Shown: piece after piece, positions 57,713 to 64,000 of the stretch
Layout of the letters: the number at the start of each line of letters is the position of its first letter
Position numbering within the stretch: the first letter of the stretch is position 1
Assembly (NCBI GenBank): GCA_003996215.1
Contig: QJPP01000275.1
Location: 744,001 to 808,000 of the forward strand
DNA from: Jaltomata sinuosa
Taxonomy: Eukaryota; Streptophyta; Magnoliopsida; Solanales; Solanaceae
Direction of reading: 5' to 3'
Length of the DNA stretch: 64,000 nucleotides
Made by a program: the position numbers and the translations under genes
The notes under the pieces: generated by a model
What the model was told of the DNA's origin: nothing
What the model saw: the letters and a program-made list of their open reading frames with translations, nothing else
The model's database searches: none

Positions 57713-59240
57713 GGTATTCTCTATTTGGCGTCAGAAAATCAGAAAGGAAGAGGGACTTTATTCTTGGTTCTTAGTATATGAACCTCCTTTATCTGTATTA
57801 TATAAATCTTAAATTATAGAGAGACGGCAAAAAGCTTTTATAAGCTAGAGCTTAGCTTGACCATGCTTAGGACTATGTTCAATTTTTCTTTAATATGTCG
57901 AACTCCTTACCCGATCCCTCTCTGCCATGTATCTATTAATACTTATTCAGGCTGCCAAAATCTTAAGTGCAAGGAACTAGCATGCTGCATTAAAACAAGA
58001 ATGTTATTTTGACATTTCCAAAACATACACCTAAGTCAAATTCACCTTGAGGTAAGTTTGACTTACTGATTTCAAAGTTTCTGTAGTTTTAGTGACATAT
58101 ATATTACTTAAAATCTTTTATCATCTTTTATCATACGTACGGTCTTACTACACTTAGTGTGTGTTTTTTAGTTAGCAGCTAATATTCTGGATTGGACATC
58201 TGCAGGTACATTACCTTTCCTAATTGTTTCATTGTGTCCACAAAGTCCATAAGTTTTCAAGGGTCCCTAAACTCCCCTTTCACCATGCTTAGCATAAATT
58301 CATAGTTTTCAAGGGTCCCTAATATTCATATTTTTCTTTTATCCCTCTTATTTTTTCCTTTCCTATATTTATTTTGAGAAGCTCAAAAGGTCATCTTTTG
58401 TAATTGTCCTGACTATATGCAATATTGAGTCGGTTAGTGGTAAATTTATTTTGTAACTGTCCAGATTAAATTCAATGATTGCATTAATTAATAATTAAAT
58501 ATAAATATTATTTCAGACTGATCTTCTACTCTATTACTCCGTATCTCTTCCCCTTTCCTCTAACTAACCATTACTGTTGCTATGTATTAATGCTGCACCA
58601 ATAGGATTTAATTTCCAAGCCCAAGAAGGGAACTAGAAAAAAGAGTATCTTCACAAATATCTCTGAGTTATTTCCTTGAAGTATTTGTTCCTCCGGGTTG
58701 TTCATCTTTTTATGTTCCTGGTTTTTTTTGCCCTTCTTAATAATGTACTTAACCATGCTTTAACCCCTTCTTTTAGTGGTATACAATTCCACTGGCTCCA
58801 AGGAAGAGAAGAGACCAACGAGGCGAAAGTTGGAAAATTGATAGTTAGAAAGACAACTATCAGTTTGTAACACTAGAACGTATGAGGCCTTTCGTTGTTA
58901 TATCAGTAGCTGAGATAGGTGAATGGGATCTAAAAGCATCTTTGGTATTTTCCCTTATATCTTTTCCTTTTGTAGTATTTTGTTTTATATAAGATCATTT
59001 TAAAGTTTTGAGAAACCGATTGATTTTCATGTTATATACACTTTTCACTTAATACTCTGCAAGATCATTACATCTATTATATATATTAATATACCTTTAA
59101 GCTTTCAGAAATGTGAATATGCTTTTCATATGATATGATTAAATTATAGTTTTTCTACCGTTAAAAATGGGTAGCCATGTGTTAAAAAGATATACATATA
59201 ATTAACGGAGGTGTAATATTAAATCAAGTTACGCAATATA
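57713..59240. other. Unassigned region with one weak ORF
   Basis: The only frame of note is at 58676-58870 (64 codons): LKYLFLRVVHLFMFLVFFAL, strongly hydrophobic like a signal peptide, then a polar tail. The first codon is TTG; the first ATG is at residue 13. No known peptide family recognised. Probably chance, but recorded. Confidence 0.35.
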
Positions 59241-59359
59241 TTGCGTTAGGTTATGCAAATTTCTACCATGAAGATGGGCAACGTGAAATAGTCGTTCCGA
59301 GTGTTAACTGGTTTGGTTTTTCCCATCGTCAATTTGATAGAGTAGCTTTTAACATAGAA

Positions 59360-59745
59360 CTTGGAGTAGTAGGGCAAAGGAGTATTGAGTCTTCTTTTAA
59401 AGCCTTAGACAAGACCTTGATAGACATCCTCCGAGCGAGGTATGAAAATTGAACCAACAAACCTTTTGGAGGACTAACAGTCGTATGTGGTGGTGATTTA
59501 CGGTAAGTACTACCAGATATTCCAAAGGGAACATGAGCTGATATTTTGATGCATCACTGAGCTCCTTCTACTTGTGGCCCTTGTACTCAGTTTACGAATT
59601 GATGAAAAATATGCAACTCAGTTGTGAAAAAGTAAGGGGTTCTGAGGCTGCAAAAATTGCTACGTTCGACAAATGGTTGTTGCAGGTTGGAGATGGATCC
59701 TTTTACGCTAATAAGAAGAAGGAGCTTATTAAAATGTGAAGAAAG
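59360..59745 (+). pseudogene. Helitron Pif1-type helicase remnant
   Basis: Broken plus-strand frames give SSFKALDKTLIDILRARYEN, PFGGLTVVCGGDLR, LPDIPKGT and AAKIATFDKWLLQVGDGSFY, the central blocks of the helicase of plant Helitron RepHel proteins. Several stops. The helicase unwinds DNA during rolling-circle transposition. No Rep domain and no Helitron ends recognised around it. Confidence 0.72.
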
Positions 59746-59759
59746 TTGGTGCCCACTGA

Positions 59760-60462
59760 TTATCTCTCAGGGACCAGGTCCTCAGCAGAGTTTCACTTAA
59801 AGCAGTAAGTAAATTGACGCACAAAATTTACGTGGAAAACCTCCTAACTCCAGGAGTAAAACCACAAACTTTAACCTTACTAACAACTTCAAGTTTATAA
59901 TTATAACTCAATAATTAAAGGAACTAACTCTAGTACCTAGCCTCAATTAATAAACTATTATTGTTTCTTCTCTCAAACTCTCTCAAGAAGTCAAACCCAC
60001 TTCTTGAAGCCTCACAAACTCACAAACTACACCTTAACAACCACGTAGGATTGCACTAAGAATAGCTTCTACTTGTGTTCTTGACACTGCTTGCTTGAGA
60101 TCTCCTTTTGCTTGAGAGTAACTTTTTTTCTACTATTGTGCAATAGGTGATCGAATTTTCTTTGCTCCATTGCTTTTATAGAAGTCTCAAGCTCTCCTCT
60201 TTTTGATAGGAAAGATGCAAAACCTTTCCTTGTAGGGCTTAGTTGCCGCCTTAGATCACACGCCTTTGGTCTTTAACCATTCCTTGTTTGACATGGACTA
60301 CTTTTTATACATTGTTACCATAAATATATTTTCACCAAAAATATATTTTGCCTTATTATCAAAACTTATTCGTCAAGATTTCTTTAATTTTCTCCTTTTT
60401 AATAATGGCAAACTCTATCCTATTTTTGAAAAAGAATTTAGCAGCAATAGAAACTCAGCACA
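59760..60462 (-). repeat. LTR-like remnant (copia type)
   Basis: On the minus strand it shows a TATA-like word (tataaaagcaatgg near 60175) and ends with ggaggttttccacgtaaat and tgaggacctggtccctgag, similar to the end of the solo LTR above. It abuts the broken end of the hAT transposase at ~60462. Boundaries uncertain. Confidence 0.4.
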
Positions 60463-61626
60463 TCCTAATTTTTTCAATCACTGGTTCAAAATAATCAAGA
60501 CCATCTTTTACAATTAGATTGTATATATGACAAGCACACCTAACATGAAAAATTTCTACACATGGAGGAGTAAGCATAATTTTTAAATCATCAATAGCAG
60601 CGGTGTTGTTAGATGCATTATCAAAAGCCATACATAAAACTTTTTCATTAAGACCATAATAATCTGTAACCACTGAAATAGATTTAGAAATAAAATCCGC
60701 AGTATGCCTACGATCTTCATCATATCGAAATGCCAAAATATGTTTTTGCATGAAAAAATTACTATCTATCCAATGACAAGTAATTGTTAAATAATCATTT
60801 TTATTAACCACACGACCAAGATCAGAAGTAAGAGAAACACTACATGGAAGATTTGTTAATAACCAACGTAAATAAAATGCATATTGTCCATGTAGTCTAA
60901 AAATATCTGATCGACAAGTACTTTTAGGAATACCGGTAAACATTGGGTTATAAATAGATTGTATGTAATGAACAAAAGCATCAGAAGAAGCAAACGTGAA
61001 AGGCAAACAACCCAATGCTATCATTTTCGCTAACTCTTCACGGTCTTTCTTTTTATTATACGTCCCAACAATTTACCGGTATGTGGGTTCATTTTAGTTT
61101 GTCTATGTGTTCCACCAGCCCCACCTTGTTCTAAAAGTTGTTCCCAACCTACATGATCGGTTCTCAAATGTCTCATCAATTTACCCCCGGTCTTATGTTG
61201 ATATTGTTTATGACAAAGATTGCATTCAACAAGAGTTGTTCCTTCTAATTTAGTATAAAATTCCCATGCAACACTAGTTAATTTACGGGGCTTTCTAGGC
61301 CGTGGAGGAAGATTAGGAGTACGAGATATAGCATTATCAATAACGGGACTAGTGGGTTCATCATTATTATTATTATGTACACTTACGTCAACTTCATTTT
61401 CTTCTTCAATTCCATAATTTTCTTGTGCCTCAAAATAATTCATATCATGTGCACCCACAGGAATATCTCGTTCTCCTATCTCACTAGGTGATGGTGGAGG
61501 CACACGAGAATAATTATTTCTACCGCTTGTACTACCTCTACCAGAAGTGATTTTTTTCTTACTACCACTACTACTTCCGGGACATAAATTTTTAACACTT
61601 TTACCAAGTCGTCTTACTTTATCCAT
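60455..61626 (-). pseudogene. hAT transposase, N-terminal half, one frameshift
   Basis: Translation probably starts at the ATG at 61626 (MDKVRRLGKSVKNL), although the frame is open further upstream. A serine/glycine-rich N-terminus, an acidic stretch, then a BED zinc finger (SVAWEFYTKLEGTTLVECNL, CHKQYQHKTGGKLMRHLRTD, H). A one-base frameshift near 61055 leads to NKKKDREELAKMIALGCLPF. The first catalytic Asp lies in SVSLTSDLGR, the second in CMAFDNASNNTAA, and the CxxH motif in RCACHIYNLIVKDGL. The third catalytic Glu and dimerisation region are missing. Transposase would cut and paste the element. Confidence 0.85.
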
Positions 61627-62189
61627 TTTATAAATTAAATTAATAAATATTAAATACGCAAAAATTAATACAAAAAGATATTCAACAAACAATATACTAA
61701 TTAAAAGTAAGAGATAGAACGATTATACCAAATTATCGGAGACAAACAAGTAATTAAGCAACCGTAAATTGATGAATTGAACGCTTGAACTTTCTCCAAC
61801 TTGATGTTGTTGATAGCAAAATAATAAAGTAGATATTGCTAGAAATTAATAGAGAAAATCAGAAAATTGAGAGAGAATGAGAAGTATTTTGTAATAAAAA
61901 TGATGAAATTTAGAAGGTATTTATATATGAAAAATGGGTGAATTTTTAAAATGGAGGAGAATTGAACGTTGGCCCAAACGACATTGTAACCGTTGGACCA
62001 ACGTTCAACAAATGCTGAAAAGTGGCCCAAAAGGCTGCAACTCAACATAGCCTGAAAAGGCTATTATAGGGCCTAGGGACTAGGGCCTGTAGCGGCCCAC
62101 AGCAGGCCTACTGACAGCGGCCCATGTGGCCTGTCAGCAGCCCAAGTCCCAAAGCCCCAAATTCCAATTCAAATAAAAAAAAAAAATTT
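61627..62189. other. hAT leader, AT-rich
   Basis: 5' untranslated part of the hAT element. Contains direct words such as gaacgttggccca/ggaccaacgttcaac (a short inverted repeat, 61964-62010) and a ggcccac-rich stretch from 62070. No gene. Confidence 0.5.
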
Positions 62190-62404
62190 TAGTAACCGGG
62201 CCGGTCCGGTCCGGTGCACCGGTGGGCCAGGTCCAGTCTCAGAACTGGGCCGGTCTCCCGGGTTGCCAGGCCTGGCCAGCCCAGCCCACGTCCGGGCCCA
62301 CGAACCCGACTCCCTTTTCCGATTTGGGCCAACCGGTCCGGTGCTCTATTTGGGCCGGTCTTACCGGTCCGGTCCGGGTCAGACCGGCCCAGTTGACACT
62401 CCTA
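62190..62404. repeat. hAT subterminal repeats and terminal repeat
   Basis: Many copies of ACCGGTCCGG / GGGCCGG in both orientations up to the terminal TAGGAGTGTCAACT. Such subterminal clusters are transposase-binding sites in hAT elements. The 60- and 71-residue frames here are compositional. Confidence 0.75.
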
Positions 62405-62569
62405 CCTTTAGGATGCCTCTATGAACACTATAAATAGAGGCACAATGATTCATATTGTATACACTTGAAACACTTGATACTTGGAAGAATAAGAAATACT
62501 CTCTTCTCTTGTCTCTCTCATTTCTTGTCTTACTTCATATTGTTATGCTTTTAGTTTAGTTTTATAACA
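62405..62569 (+). repeat. End of a copia-type LTR
   Basis: TATA box TATAAATAG at 62429-62437, then an R/U5-like stretch rich in ctctctt words, ending ...TTTTATAACA. The left part of the LTR is missing because the hAT element adjoins; the hAT may be inserted in this LTR. Confidence 0.65.
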
Positions 62570-62570
62570 C

Positions 62571-62585
62571 GTTATCAGCACGAGA
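62571..62585 (+). promoter_or_regulatory. Primer-binding site of the right-edge copia element
   Basis: GTTATCAGCACGAGA directly after the LTR end. The words ACACGTTATCAGCACGAG follow the LTR in many plant copia elements. Confidence 0.65.
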
Positions 62586-64000
62586 CTCACAAATTAAAGG
62601 TAAGATTTACACATCAGTAAATTCACTATCATCGTATGAAGCAGTAGAAATTAAATATCGGTCATATGTGACTCAACAAGGTTAGTACTTTACCAGCCAA
62701 TATTAGCTTCATTCCTTTACTGTCTCAAATGATATTTGATCACTGGGTGTTGAATAATTAATTTCAATTTTCATGAGTGAACTCTCTAATTAAGGTGCCA
62801 CAAATTTAATACATGGTAATAATCTTACTTGTATGTTATTTTAGGATAGTAGATGTCAAATTGTTATATATTGTACACACTAACTTTCTTACTGTTTTTC
62901 TTTTGACTTTTCTTTATATCTATTCTCTGTTACTAACATACTTTGTACAGACTTACTGGAATTCTCATGGTTAGAGACATTTCTAATTTGATAATTTATT
63001 CACTTTGGCACAGTAATTATATCTTTGGTGGAGAGTAAGACGATAGATTCAAGTTCTATTGCACCAAAAGGGTAAGACATTGGGTTAAAGTCCCGATGCA
63101 ACATAATAATAATATTTGATGGTAAGATGGTAGATTCAAGTTCTATCGCACCATAAGGATAAGACATCAATTTTGAGTCCTGATGCACTATTCATGTGAT
63201 AAGATGTTGGGTTAAAGTCCCATTATATTATGGCCTAACACGCCTTTTTTTGGATAAGACGTTGGGTTCAAGTTTCAACCCAATATATTGATGATAATGA
63301 TGACAGAGGCAAAATAATGGTCTTTTAATGAAAAGCCATAAAATTCACCCAATTAATTTGCTCCATTCTCTTATGTGAATGTGGTAGCAGTGCATAATAT
63401 GTTTGAAAGAAGACAAGTGGTTGAATGTATGAAAATGAGCGTTGAAGAACAAAATAAAAATAGTCATCATTGTGGTAGTTGGGTTCAAATCCCACCAAAT
63501 ATGGCCTAAGACAACTTTATATGGGTAAGACGTTGGGTTTAAGTCCTAATGCACCATAGTGATGATATAATGATGATCAAGGCAAAATAATATATTTTTG
63601 ATGAAAAGTCATGAAATTCGTCCCACTGAACTTGCTCTATTCCTTGAAGTGAATGTGGTAGTAATATATGATAAGTTTGAAAGATGATCAAATCACCATT
63701 ATGATTGTACAAATAATTATGGACGTGAAAAAGGATAAAATATTATCATTTTGATATTAATAAAAGGAAGAATGCTATGGATTCTCCAAATGGTCCTTCA
63801 GAAGTGAAGGTAATTTTTATCATCAATTTGGTATGAAAGGTATATATTGGGCACACAATTTTTGTGGACCTAATTTGGTAAATTTTATAAATCCTCCATC
63901 AAAATAAAAGAAAATAAAGTGGTGATGCACTTTATCTTTCAAAGTGATGTTGAGGTGGATCATATTTATATGATAAATGTTAAGGCAGGACAATGGACTT
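62586..64000 (+). other. Copia leader with tandem repeats (runs off the window)
   Basis: No protein gene before the window ends. It contains a repeated module, GGTAAGAC then TTGGGTTYAAGTCC and often GCACC (63040-63560, about seven degenerate copies), and a ~165-base segment repeated at 63255-63420 and 63521-63700. The 62-residue minus frame at 63000-63188 is within the repeats. Probably the long untranslated leader of the copia element. Confidence 0.6.
63030..63560 (+). repeat. Seven degenerate B-box-like modules
   Basis: Words at about 63046 (gattcaagttctattgcacc), 63082 (gggttaaagtcccgatgca), 63132, 63209, 63264, 63481 (gggttcaaatcccacc) and 63535 resemble the tRNA T-arm/B box GGTTCRANYCC. 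Confidence 0.65.

Larger units (their letters stand above)
60455..62404 (-). mobile_element. Truncated hAT transposon
   Basis: The right (5') end TAGGAGTGTCAACTGGGCC on the minus strand (62386-62404) is a hAT-type terminus, followed by a dense subterminal zone of ACCGGTCCGG words (62190-62403). The gene for an Ac-like transposase follows on the minus strand. The element is cut at ~60462, losing the C-terminal dimerisation domain and the other terminal repeat. Confidence 0.78.

Noticed and set aside
58676..58870. Possible small secreted peptide gene
   Set aside because: Hydrophobic start but the first codon is TTG, no known peptide motif at the C-terminus, and no other gene feature around it. 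Kept only as a weak note.
62214..62437. Two overlapping proline/glycine-rich plus frames
   Set aside because: They are translations of the ACCGGTCCGG subterminal repeats of the hAT element.
63481..63560. tRNA gene
   Set aside because: Only T-arm-like words are present; no cloverleaf with acceptor and anticodon stems can be drawn.
1..64000. CRISPR array, bacterial defence or operon-like system
   Set aside because: The tandem repeats found are LTR and transposon parts, spacers are not unique inserts, and no associated protein genes exist. The window is plant nuclear DNA.

Overview
This window looks like repeat-rich nuclear DNA of a flowering plant. The element families (Ty3/gypsy, Ty1/copia, RTE and L1 LINEs, hAT, Helitron, Tourist-like MITE) and the LTR styles suggest a dicot, most likely Solanaceae; that taxonomic call is inference. 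I see no convincing intact host gene, no rRNA or tRNA gene and no CRISPR array. Almost everything recognisable is transposable-element DNA in different stages of decay, arranged as nested insertions.

Layout. 1-8350: gypsy element A (minus strand), whose left LTR runs off the window. It sits inside an LTR of an older gypsy element B (minus; 8351-11968 and 21580-23426). B is also split, inside pol, by a complete gypsy element C (minus; 11969-21579) with two ~2.24 kb LTRs and a 5-bp target duplication CAGAT. 23427-26340: two LTR-like remnants without internal regions. 26625-27664: a ~1 kb near-continuous palindrome. 27665-31516: AT-rich DNA with two MITEs. 31517-34277: a gag-only non-autonomous LTR element (TR-GAG-like). 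34279-36982: a likely Helitron inserted in an (AT)n tract, carrying a PPR-gene scrap and a LINE scrap. 38528-55611: a decayed copia element (minus), split by a full-length RTE LINE (41762-45961, 18-bp target duplication) and a ~7.1 kb L1 LINE (46661-53805, ~15-bp duplication). The L1 itself carries a ~0.6 kb insert that looks mitochondrial. 55612-60462: mostly unassigned, with a solo copia LTR, a Helitron-helicase remnant and another LTR-like piece. 60455-62404: a truncated hAT transposon. 62405-64000: the end of a copia LTR, its primer-binding site and a repeat-rich leader.

How the parts relate. The three gypsy elements, the LTR remnant at 23427 and the 38.5-55.6 kb copia element all lie on the minus strand; both large LINEs lie on the plus strand. 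Each gypsy pol copy has lost a different set of catalytic residues or reading frames, so none looks autonomous. The RTE ORF is the best preserved protein gene, with one in-frame stop. The most interesting non-coding signals are the 1 kb palindrome, palindromic tandem modules inside the gypsy LTRs, a tandem GAAG...CTTC motif in the copia element and tRNA-B-box-like repeats in the copia leader at the right edge. All calls come from reading the sequence; no database search was possible.
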